Positions 1-6,350 of a stretch of DNA of 12,143 nucleotides are shown here, in pieces. The translations under genes and the position numbers were made by a program. The notes beneath the pieces were generated by a model. That model saw only the letters and a list, made by a program, of their open reading frames with translations, was not told the origin of the DNA and did no database searches. Source of the DNA: Bacilli bacterium (GTDB lineage Bacteria > Bacillota_I > Bacilli_A > RFN20 > CAG-826). Where the stretch lies: NCBI GenBank assembly GCA_016302065.1, contig JAEDOI010000026.1, positions 1 through 12,143 on the forward strand, read 5' to 3'. Numbering within the stretch: position 1 is the stretch's first letter; each line of letters opens with the position of its first letter.

Positions 1-228
1 GCGTGTCTTTTCTTTTATTTCTACTATAAATAGTAGAAAACAAGCCATTTCAGGCGGAGAGTTAGGTAAACGGTAAACGTCATAGATTAACGCCCCAATA
101 TTCAAATTGCTACCTTTTTAGGCGGCAGGTTGTAAACGTCGTTAAATAGCACCTAGACATTTAAAAACTGACACATGAGATGGCGTCGGTTAAATTCCGA
201 TATGGTGGAAAATAGCGGATTACATCAT
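1..228. ncRNA. Unidentified structured-RNA-like region (partial at left edge, strand unknown)
   Basis: No convincing ORF lies here, yet the stretch stands out from its AT-rich surroundings: I count 64 G or C in 61-220 (40%). Two related blocks occur in tandem: AGGCGG at 52-57 and 120-125, each followed by GTAAACGTC at 73-81 and 132-140. Small hairpins are visible, for example TCGG/CCGA around a 7-nt loop near 186-200 and a 9-bp stem at 18-39. In AT-rich genomes a local GC rise without an ORF often marks a functional RNA. I compared it by eye with tmRNA, RNase P RNA, SRP RNA, tRNA, T-box and common riboswitches and could not match any: there is no TTCGA T-loop with CCA end and no GAGGAAAGTCC. 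It could be the leader of a leftward gene beyond the window, a stand-alone RNA, or a decayed RNA gene. Confidence 0.4.
18..39. repeat. Perfect 9-bp inverted repeat (hairpin)
   Basis: TTTCTACTA (18-26) and TAGTAGAAA (31-39) form a perfect 9-bp stem around the 4-nt loop TAAA. Neither strand has a T-run immediately after the stem, so it is not a standard intrinsic terminator. It lies at the low-coordinate edge of the GC-raised region and may be part of the same RNA or a site between it and a gene outside the window. Confidence 0.5.
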
Positions 229-1341
229 CTATTCAATAGGTTTTCTAAAGAATTTACCATGAATTTGATTTAATGGAAATTCATTAATAAAACAATTAGG
301 ATCAGCTTTTTTACAAATATAAATTACTTTTTTAGCTTCATTTTTTCTAACAGTCATGTAAATTAAATATTTCTTTTCTTCACTATATCCACCTTTTGCA
401 TCAATTATGGTACATCCATGAGGAATATTAGCTAAAATTGCTTGGCTTAAATTAATGTTACTTGTAATAATTTGAAGACATTCTTTCTTATTAAAAACAT
501 TGATAACATTAACAACTAATGAAGTTAAAACCATATATAAGCCAGTGTATAAAAACATTATTACAGCTAAAGCTGGTTCAATTGCACTTATATCATTAGG
601 ATTTAATGTTGCTCCATGAGGTTTAATTATTCCTCCACTTATTGTTGAAACAATACAGAAAATAGTAATAACTATAAAATTAAGACCAGCAGTATATCCA
701 CCAACTTGCTTACTTTTTCTTTCTCCAAAATAAAAAGCTAATATATCAATTCCTCCAGCTGTTGAATCAATTAAATAGGCAAGAGAAGATGAGGTGCCAG
801 TAGTTAAAGAGGCAAAAACAATACGAGCTATTGGTTCTTCAAAAACATAGTTAGCAATTTGGTTAATAAAATCAGTAGATTTTGAATTAGGCAATAAAAT
901 ACCAAACAATGAAACAAAACCGACATTAAGAATTGAATAAATAGTAAATTTCTTACCAATTCTTGTAATACCTAAAATAAATAAAGGAACATTTACACAA
1001 AAATAAATAATCCAAAATAATATTTCTCTATTGGTTGGATTAACTAACCATTGCCATCCTGCAAGCTCAAATATTTTACAAATTATTTGACTAATTCCAC
1101 TTCCACCACAACTTGCTAATGTACATAAAACAGTAAAGTTTTCTTCACTACTAATTAATGATTGGTATTTTGGTAATTCAGCATAATTTGGACCAATAAA
1201 TGCTTTAAACCCAACACTAAAAATAAAAGCAGAAATAATAGTAACAATTATATAATAACTATGTTTTAGTACCTTTTTTTGAGTAGGATGGTCAAACAAA
1301 TAGTTAACAACTTTTCTTTTAAATCTAACTATACGATTCAT
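229..1341 (-). CDS. YitT-family membrane protein (DUF161 + DUF2179)
   Basis: This 370-residue integral membrane protein has the YitT layout: hydrophobic segments at about 28-50, 108-128, 135-151, 173-192, 216-238 and 255-282, glycine-rich loops such as STAGGIDILAFYFGERK (193-209), and a soluble C-terminal DUF2179 domain (about 296-355) with the motif GCTIIDAKGGYS (309-320). YitT proteins have no firmly established function; some are annotated as transporters. At 370 residues it is longer than the common form of about 280; the extra length is mostly a loop after the first membrane segment (about 52-105) and polar stretches near 152-170, a form I associate with Mollicutes and relatives. The ATG at 1341 has no SD. 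TATAAT (1359-1354) lies 12 nt upstream, so the 5' leader would be only about 5 nt. The stop is TAG. Confidence 0.85.
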   Translation of the reverse strand: MNRIVRFKRKVVNYLFDHPTQKKVLKHSYYIIVTIISAFIFSVGFKAFIGPNYAELPKYQSLISSEENFTVLCTLASCGGSGISQIICKIFELAGWQWLVNPTNREILFWIIYFCVNVPLFILGITRIGKKFTIYSILNVGFVSLFGILLPNSKSTDFINQIANYVFEEPIARIVFASLTTGTSSSLAYLIDSTAGGIDILAFYFGERKSKQVGGYTAGLNFIVITIFCIVSTISGGIIKPHGATLNPNDISAIEPALAVIMFLYTGLYMVLTSLVVNVINVFNKKECLQIITSNINLSQAILANIPHGCTIIDAKGGYSEEKKYLIYMTVRKNEAKKVIYICKKADPNCFINEFPLNQIHGKFFRKPIE

Positions 1342-1709
1342 AAATACGTAAATATTATATTAAGTTAGAATCAAAATACAATAAAAATTTAAGAGAAAAT
1401 ATATATTATTAATATATATTTATTTACATTGATTTAAAAATATTAGTAGTCCAAAATTTATTCATTAAATTAGCAAAAATTTTCTTTCTCTATTACAGCC
1501 TAAACTTTTTATTTTGATTTTATTACTTTAGTATTACAAACTAATTTAGACTCTAAAATAAAACTAGAGACTAATAGTGAAAACATTAAACAAGCTATAC
1601 CTAGACAAATAAAGAAAATAAAAGCAAATAATGATTAAGGTCAAATTTAAATTTTTATATTAATAATTTAAATTAATAAGTAAAATTATTTTATTAAAAA
1701 CCCTATGAT
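1342..1709. other. AT-rich intergenic spacer, possible gene relic
   Basis: This 368-bp gap between two minus-strand genes holds the YitT promoter at its left end. On the plus strand, 1504-1638 is an open frame of 44 codons closed by TAA but with no ATG and no SD; its tail (LDSKIKLETNSENIKQAI) looks protein-like and may be the end of a lost gene. Around 1642-1672 two copies of AATTTAAATT can pair into an all-AT hairpin downstream of the DUF2804 stop, too GC-poor to call a terminator. I see no RNA gene or mobile element. Confidence 0.4.
1354..1381 (-). promoter_or_regulatory. Promoter of the YitT-family gene, very short leader
   Basis: Read on the minus strand, TTGTAT (1381-1376), a 16-nt spacer and a perfect TATAAT (1359-1354) precede the ATG at 1341. 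Transcription would start near 1347, leaving a leader of about 5 nt with no room for an SD. Confidence 0.55.
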
Positions 1710-2732
1710 TTACCGCCTATTTTTAACTTTTTCAGCAAATCCTAAAGCATCTTTAATAATTATTTCACCATCATCAGTTTTAAATTTTCCATTAAATAAA
1801 CCAAATACTTGGTGAGCATCTTGAGCAATAATAAGAACATCAGCTTTATCGTGTCTATCAATAAGAGGAGTAAATTCTAAATCAATATCTTTATTATTTG
1901 AATATATTTTCCATTTATTTAAATATATTTCTTTATTATTTTTATCTTTTGGAATATCAAAAATACAATCATCAAATTTATAAGCTTTCTTATTAACAAA
2001 TAACATATTTTCACTTGCTTTTGATGTGTCTCCAAATCCATAACCTAAATTAAATCCAATTCTATTATGGTTTTCATCTTCATAAGAAAGAGATGACCAA
2101 TACCATGTATTTTTATAAGTCCATACACCTCTTCCCCAATCCAAAACACCATATACATTATTGAACTTATGTTCAATATAACCATATTTAAAATAACCTT
2201 CTCCATTTAAAAGATTAATTTTTTGATTATAATAAAAATGTTTCTTTTTTAAAAAAGGTGTGGCAATTACCATAGAATTTGGAGTTGTTTCATGTAAAAC
2301 AAATTTACATTCAAATTCTCTCTTTTCTTTTGTAAGCATTTTACATGTTAATGTTCTTACTCCATCTTTTACTTCAAATTTAAAAGAAGCATTCTTAGTA
2401 TCTTTTTTACTTATTCCTTCTTTGCTAGTTAAAGGTAAATTTACATTTCCCTTAGGAAAAGGATACATTGAGGAAAAATTCTTATATTCTTTATTTTTAA
2501 AATCAAGAATAGAAAAACTTACAAGCCCCATATAGCCATTATCATCAATTGTTAAAGCAATACCATATTCTTTATCACCAATATAATAATAGTCCCATTC
2601 TTTAATTTTTAACTTACTAACTTTTATATTTTCTTTATTATATTTTTTTATTAACGAAAAGGCATAACCTGCTTCATTTAAATTACCATCACTTGACAAT
2701 AATTCACCATCACTTAATAAGTTATTTCTCAT
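1710..2732 (-). CDS. DUF2804 family protein
   Basis: This 340-residue soluble protein has no signal peptide or membrane segment. Its layout matches DUF2804: an N-terminal KIKEWDYYYIGD (42-53), a YPFPKG segment (90-95), the conserved block GVLDWGRGVWTYKNTWYWSS (195-214), NLGYGFGD (228-235) and HQVFGLFNGKF (307-317). The biochemical role of the family is not established, and I assign none. The start is chosen at ATG 2732 rather than the in-frame ATG 12 nt upstream: GGAG (2742-2739) stands 6 nt before the second ATG, and the first ATG itself overlaps that SD and has none of its own. The gene follows the aldolase by 19 nt, so the two are almost certainly co-transcribed and DUF2804 probably acts in the same carbohydrate-related context. 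Confidence 0.85.
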   Translation of the reverse strand: MRNNLLSDGELLSSDGNLNEAGYAFSLIKKYNKENIKVSKLKIKEWDYYYIGDKEYGIALTIDDNGYMGLVSFSILDFKNKEYKNFSSMYPFPKGNVNLPLTSKEGISKKDTKNASFKFEVKDGVRTLTCKMLTKEKREFECKFVLHETTPNSMVIATPFLKKKHFYYNQKINLLNGEGYFKYGYIEHKFNNVYGVLDWGRGVWTYKNTWYWSSLSYEDENHNRIGFNLGYGFGDTSKASENMLFVNKKAYKFDDCIFDIPKDKNNKEIYLNKWKIYSNNKDIDLEFTPLIDRHDKADVLIIAQDAHQVFGLFNGKFKTDDGEIIIKDALGFAEKVKNRR

Positions 2733-2751
2733 GTATTTCTCCATTAATTAA

Positions 2752-3609
2752 TTAATCAATTATTTTATCAGTAAAAACTTTTAAAGCTCTTAAAACATCT
2801 TTTTTCATGGCCTCTTTAGCATTAAATGCAATTTCATGATAAAAAGTAATATTATCAAATTCTTGCAAATATTTCCTCGTAGCAATTACTCCTTCTCTCC
2901 CCATATAGGAATAATAATTTATTTTTCTAACTCCTCTATTAATTGCCTCAACATAATCTTTTTTATTAACTCCACTTCCCCCATGCATTACAATAGGAAG
3001 ACCTGTTAATTTATGAATTAAAGATAATCTTTCAAAATCTAATTTAGGCGTCTCTTTATAAATTCCATGAGCTGTTCCAAAAGAACAAGCTAATGCATCT
3101 ATTTTTGTATCTTCAACAAATCTTTTTGCAAGCAATGGATCTGTATACATATCTTCTTTTTTAAGAATTTTTTTACTGTCAAGAGATTCTCTTCCACCTA
3201 AAATTCCAATTTCAGCTTCAACTGAAGCATTATATTTTTTTGCCATTTCTACACAAATTTTTGTATTTTCTACATTTGTTTCATAGTCCAATGAAGAACC
3301 ATCATACATAACTGATGTAAATCCTAATTCAAGTGCTTGTTTTATATAATCTAGATGTTCTCCATGATCTAAATGAACACAAACTTTTGTTTTACTTCTT
3401 TTAGCAAGTTCAACCATTACAGGTCCAATAACACTTAATGGAGCAATTGGTTCATGTAATTCAGCATGCATTATAATAACTGGAACATTCTTTTCTTCGC
3501 TTGCTTCTAATACTGCCATCAAATTTTCTAAAGTTGAGGTATTAAAAGATCCTATTGCTATATTTTTTTCATTAGCATATTGTAAAACCTCATTCATTGT
3601 AACTAACAT
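2752..3609 (-). CDS. Class II ketose-bisphosphate aldolase
   Basis: This 285-residue enzyme belongs to the zinc-dependent class II aldolases (fructose- or tagatose-bisphosphate; FbaA/GatY/KbaY/IolJ group), which reversibly split a ketose bisphosphate into dihydroxyacetone phosphate and an aldehyde. The length is typical. Visible motifs: HLDHG (79-83) with catalytic Asp81 and zinc ligand His82; SVMYDGSSLDYETNV (99-113); VEAEIGILGG (130-139); GTAHGIYK (178-185) with zinc ligand His181; and MHGGSG (208-213) with zinc ligand His209. The phosphate-binding stretch after KIN is unusual, NYYSYM (231-236) instead of the common N-V/I-x-T-D/E, so the substrate may differ from fructose 1,6-bisphosphate. 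ATG 3609 has a good SD, AGGAG, 6 nt upstream. It is the first gene of an operon with DUF2804. Confidence 0.9.
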   Translation of the reverse strand: MLVTMNEVLQYANEKNIAIGSFNTSTLENLMAVLEASEEKNVPVIIMHAELHEPIAPLSVIGPVMVELAKRSKTKVCVHLDHGEHLDYIKQALELGFTSVMYDGSSLDYETNVENTKICVEMAKKYNASVEAEIGILGGRESLDSKKILKKEDMYTDPLLAKRFVEDTKIDALACSFGTAHGIYKETPKLDFERLSLIHKLTGLPIVMHGGSGVNKKDYVEAINRGVRKINYYSYMGREGVIATRKYLQEFDNITFYHEIAFNAKEAMKKDVLRALKVFTDKIID

Positions 3610-3613
3610 ATTT

Positions 3614-3646
3614 GACTCCTATAAATTAATTATTATTTTTATTATA
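3614..3646 (-). promoter_or_regulatory. -10 box and SD of the aldolase-DUF2804 operon
   Basis: On the minus strand a perfect TATAAT (3646-3641) lies about 31 nt before the ATG, followed by the SD AGGAGTC (3620-3614). I see no good -35 at 16-18 nt, so the promoter may need an activator. It faces away from the response-regulator promoter across a 226-bp divergent region. Confidence 0.5.
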
Positions 3647-3822
3647 CAATAATGAATTAATATAAGAATCAATTTTTATAAATTGTAAATATAAATATGT
3701 TTATTAATTTTTTAAACACATAAGTAAAAACTAGTATATTCATAGCTTATTTTCTTAACGATATTAATTATATTTATAAAAATATATGTTATATTCTAAC
3801 TTTTTTTTACATTTAATAATGT

Positions 3823-3828
3823 TATAAT
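3823..3828 (+). promoter_or_regulatory. -10 box of the response-regulator gene, leaderless geometry
   Basis: A perfect TATAAT ends 7 nt before the ATG at 3836, so transcription should begin on or next to the A of the start codon. No SD is present in the run before ATG. No good -35 is seen: the expected position is a T-run. Just upstream, ACATT/AATGT (3809-3822) forms a 5-bp inverted repeat around TAAT that could be an operator. Confidence 0.55.
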
Positions 3829-3835
3829 AATAAAA

Positions 3836-4507
3836 ATGAAACAAACAGTTATATATTCAGTTGAAGACGATGTAAGTATCGCAACTATTATTAATAAGAC
3901 ATTAACTAAAGATGGACATTATGTTAAAAGTTTTTACGATGCTGAATCATTTTTAGAAGCTTATAAACAAGAAAAACCAGACATTTTATTACTCGATTTA
4001 ATGCTTCCAAAAATGCAAGGAATGGAATTGTTAGATTTACTTAGAAATACATATAATGATAGTGATTTAGTTGTTATTATTGTTTCAGCTAAAGAAGGAA
4101 TTGAAGATCGAATTATTGGCCTTGATAATGGGGCTGATGATTATATAATTAAACCTTTTGATTTAAGCGAATTAAGAAGTAGAGTTAATGCTCATATTAG
4201 AAGAAATGAAAATTCTAAATCTATAATTAAGATAGGAAAATATACCTTTAACACTACTAAAGAAGAAGTATCAAAAGTTGGTAAAATTATTGAATTAACA
4301 AGGATTGAATATAATATTTTAATGAAATTAGTTCTTTCAAGAGGGCAAATTATATCTAGAGACGAACTATTTAAACTAGTCAATGTTAAAGATGGTGGAT
4401 ATAATTCTAGAACAGTAGATAATCATATTAAAAAAATAAGAACTAAATTAAATGATAATGGTAATTTTATTGTATCAATCTATGGTAAAGGTTATATAAT
4501 TTATTGA
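3836..4507 (+). CDS. OmpR/PhoB-family response regulator
   Basis: This 223-residue transcription factor has an N-terminal receiver (about 3-120) with the acidic pair Asp11-Asp12, phospho-acceptor Asp54 (LLLDLMLP), Ser84 (VSAKEG) and Lys106 (IIKPF). A C-terminal winged helix (about 128-223) contains LTRIEYNILMKLVLSRG (154-170), the recognition-helix region SRTVDNHIKKIRTKL (191-205) and the closing hairpin IYGKGYIIY. The start must be ATG 3836, because only six residues precede the first strand of the receiver; yet there is no SD and a TATAAT ends 7 nt before it, so the mRNA looks leaderless. The TGA stop shares its A with the kinase ATG (TGATG), indicating translational coupling. It most likely controls its own operon and perhaps the downstream importer. 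Confidence 0.93.
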   Translation: MKQTVIYSVEDDVSIATIINKTLTKDGHYVKSFYDAESFLEAYKQEKPDILLLDLMLPKMQGMELLDLLRNTYNDSDLVVIIVSAKEGIEDRIIGLDNGADDYIIKPFDLSELRSRVNAHIRRNENSKSIIKIGKYTFNTTKEEVSKVGKIIELTRIEYNILMKLVLSRGQIISRDELFKLVNVKDGGYNSRTVDNHIKKIRTKLNDNGNFIVSIYGKGYIIY

Positions 4508-6171
4508 TGAAAAAAAATAAATATACAATTGTTCCAATAAGTTTTTCTATTATTTCATTTATTATTTTATTAACCTCATTATTAAGTGGATATTTTGTTT
4601 CTAAAAATGAGATTTTTAAAGAAATAGACGGTATTTACACACAAATTTGTAATGTCATTGAAGAAGAAGGGTATACAAAATTAGATAAATATATCGATGA
4701 AAAAACACGAATAACACTAATCGATATAGATACAAAAAATTGTGTCTTTGATAATAAAGATAGTGAAAATATTGATGGAGATTTTTATTCTTTTGAATCA
4801 TTAAAAAATAAGAAAAACATAGAATTTAGTGGATATTTTAACCAAAATGTTGCTTCAAAAATTTATTTAAATACCTTTTCGACTAGTTTAATTCGAGTTC
4901 AAGTAAAATTAAATTTTTCATTTAATGCACTATATTATTCAACAATTATCGTTCCATCAGTTTATTTGCTTTTTTGTGTAATTTTTGTATTAATTTCCAC
5001 TTATTTTTATAAAAAGAGTTTAGATCCTCTAAAACATCAAATTAAAAAATTCTATACAATTGTCACTAAAGACAATGATGAAAAAATAGAAAATAATCCA
5101 CTATCACTATCTCAATCAATAAGAAAAATAAGAAAAAATATTGAAGTAGTTCTTCAAGAAAACGAAAAATTTCAAAGTCAAATTAATTTTATTTTAGATT
5201 CAATTGAACAAGGTTTAATTGTTATTAATAGCGATAATAAAATAATTATGTTTAACAAAAAAAGCAGTCAAATTTTTAACATATCTAAAGAAGATACAAT
5301 AGATAAACTCTATACAATAATTGACAATATTGAAATATTAAAATTAATCAAAATAGTTCAAAGAACAATGCAAAATACATCTAATTATATTAATATTGGT
5401 AACAAAGTTTTTGATGTCGAAGTTTCTCTTCTTTCATTAAATTGGACTAAAAAAGATGAAAAACCTGGTTTATCTATATTTTTAATTGATGTAACAGATG
5501 AATATAATTCAAGAAAAATGAAAGAAGAATTCTTTGCTAATGTTGCTCATGAAATTAAATCACCTTTAACTACAATTATTGGTTATCAAGAAATGATTAA
5601 AGACGAAATCATCACAACAAAAGAAGAAATATCTGAAGCTAATGAAGTAACAATTAAAGAGGCTAATAGATTAAAATCAATATTAAATAATATGTTAGGG
5701 ATTTCATCTATTGAAAGAAATGAACTTCGTCCGATTGTTAAAATTAATTTAAAAGATGGAATTAATAACATCATCGAATCTGAAAGATTAAAATTAAAAC
5801 TTAAGAATATAATTGTATATATTAATATTGAACCATATATTGTAAAAATGAATGAGCAAGACTTTGATATCCTTTTTAGAAATTTAATAGAAAATGCTAT
5901 TAAATATAATAAAAATAATGGAGAAATTTACATAGACTTTAATATAAAAGAAAAGAAATTATCAATAAAAGATACTGGTATTGGTATATCAAAAGAACAC
6001 ATTAATAGAATATTTGAAAGATTCTATCGTATTAATAAAGCTCGTAGTTTAAAAGATGGAACTGGTTTAGGTTTAGCCCTTGTTAAACATACTTGTAAAT
6101 ATTATAACTTTGAAATTAATGTTGATTCTAGAGAAAATATAGGCACTACTTTTACTATTTATCTTAAATAA
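4507..6171 (+). CDS. PhoR-like sensor histidine kinase
   Basis: This 554-residue membrane kinase is the partner of the preceding regulator. It has a first membrane segment (about 8-30), an extracytoplasmic sensor of about 110 residues (31-144), a second membrane segment (145-168), a short HAMP-like linker with SLDPLKHQIKKF (171-182), a PAS-like domain (about 226-332), a dimerisation/phospho-acceptor helix with FFANVAHEIKSPL (342-354; His348), and an ATPase domain with N-box RNLIENAIKYN (458-468), G1 DTGIGI (489-494), F-box FERFYR (503-508) and G2 GTGLGL (518-523). All catalytic boxes are intact. The start is ATG 4507, inside the TGATG overlap; a TTG just upstream is in frame but lies within the regulator's last codons. 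The TM-sensor-TM-PAS-HisKA-HATPase order is that of PhoR/WalK-type kinases. The stimulus is unknown. Confidence 0.93.
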   Translation: MKKNKYTIVPISFSIISFIILLTSLLSGYFVSKNEIFKEIDGIYTQICNVIEEEGYTKLDKYIDEKTRITLIDIDTKNCVFDNKDSENIDGDFYSFESLKNKKNIEFSGYFNQNVASKIYLNTFSTSLIRVQVKLNFSFNALYYSTIIVPSVYLLFCVIFVLISTYFYKKSLDPLKHQIKKFYTIVTKDNDEKIENNPLSLSQSIRKIRKNIEVVLQENEKFQSQINFILDSIEQGLIVINSDNKIIMFNKKSSQIFNISKEDTIDKLYTIIDNIEILKLIKIVQRTMQNTSNYINIGNKVFDVEVSLLSLNWTKKDEKPGLSIFLIDVTDEYNSRKMKEEFFANVAHEIKSPLTTIIGYQEMIKDEIITTKEEISEANEVTIKEANRLKSILNNMLGISSIERNELRPIVKINLKDGINNIIESERLKLKLKNIIVYINIEPYIVKMNEQDFDILFRNLIENAIKYNKNNGEIYIDFNIKEKKLSIKDTGIGISKEHINRIFERFYRINKARSLKDGTGLGLALVKHTCKYYNFEINVDSRENIGTTFTIYLK

Positions 6172-6270
6172 TTTTTTACAATTACAATTTTTACAATTTT
6201 CTTTAATATATCGATAACATCGAAATAATAATGTAATTTTTATTACTATTTTTAATAAGATTGTAAAAAT
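6172..6270. promoter_or_regulatory. Cluster of TGTAAW/WTTACA hexamers between kinase and importer
   Basis: Five hexamers of one type fall within about 95 bp: TTTACA 6175-6180, ATTACA 6181-6186, TTTACA 6190-6195, TGTAAT 6232-6237 and TGTAAA 6262-6267. The nonamer TTTTTACAA occurs at 6173-6181 and 6188-6196 and inverted at 6261-6269. TGTWAH-type half-sites are used by some OmpR-family regulators (the WalR box is two such hexamers spaced 5 nt apart), but the spacing here does not fit that rule exactly. No intrinsic terminator is seen after the kinase, so read-through into the importer is possible. Confidence 0.35.
6207..6222 (-). promoter_or_regulatory. Candidate operator, copy 1 of a CGATRTTATCGATATA motif
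   Basis: Read on the minus strand, this 16-nt site differs by one base from the site at 12053-12068. Its core is an imperfect inverted repeat, CGATG-T-TATCG. It lies about 54 nt upstream of the -35 of the importer promoter. The regulator is unknown. Confidence 0.4.
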
Positions 6271-6275
6271 ATTGC

Positions 6276-6304
6276 TTGTATTTGAAAGCGCTTACATATA
6301 TTAT
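6276..6304 (+). promoter_or_regulatory. Importer promoter with embedded cre site
   Basis: TTGTAT (6276-6281) and TATTAT (6299-6304) are separated by 17 nt. The spacer contains TGAAAGCGCTTACA (6283-6296), a full match to the catabolite-responsive-element consensus TGWNANCGNTNWCA bound by CcpA in Firmicutes. A cre between -35 and -10 normally gives repression when preferred sugars are present. The SD-bearing leader up to ATG 6351 follows. Confidence 0.7.
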
Positions 6305-6350
6305 ATTTTTGTCAATAGGTCAAAAGACCAAATTTAAATACGGAGGAAGT

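Noticed and set aside
18..39. Hairpin resembling a Cas12a CRISPR repeat (TTTCTAC...GTAGAAA)
   Set aside because: There is only one copy, no repeat-spacer array and no cas gene; the stem is simply a perfect inverted repeat.
52..140. Two AGGCGG...GTAAACGTC blocks as a CRISPR array or tRNA pair
   Set aside because: The blocks are only partly alike and unevenly spaced (68 nt versus 59 nt between motifs); no cloverleaf with matching acceptor ends can be formed.
45..222. tmRNA, RNase P RNA or T-box leader
   Set aside because: The TTCGA T-loop with CCA end, the GAGGAAAGTCC core and a proper T-box followed by a gene are all missing; GGTGG...GCGG near 204-218 points into the end of an opposite gene.
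2260..2535. Plus-strand ORF inside the DUF2804 gene and similar opposite-frame ORFs within the kinase, binding protein and ATPase genes
   Set aside because: They lie wholly inside well-supported genes, lack SDs and have compositions typical of antisense shadows.
2733..2744. Upstream ATG (2744) as start of the DUF2804 gene
   Set aside because: That ATG overlaps the GGAG that serves the ATG at 2732 and has no SD of its own.
4505..4509. Mycoplasma genetic code (TGA = Trp)
   Set aside because: The response regulator ends at TGA exactly where its winged helix ends, and Trp codons are TGG throughout.
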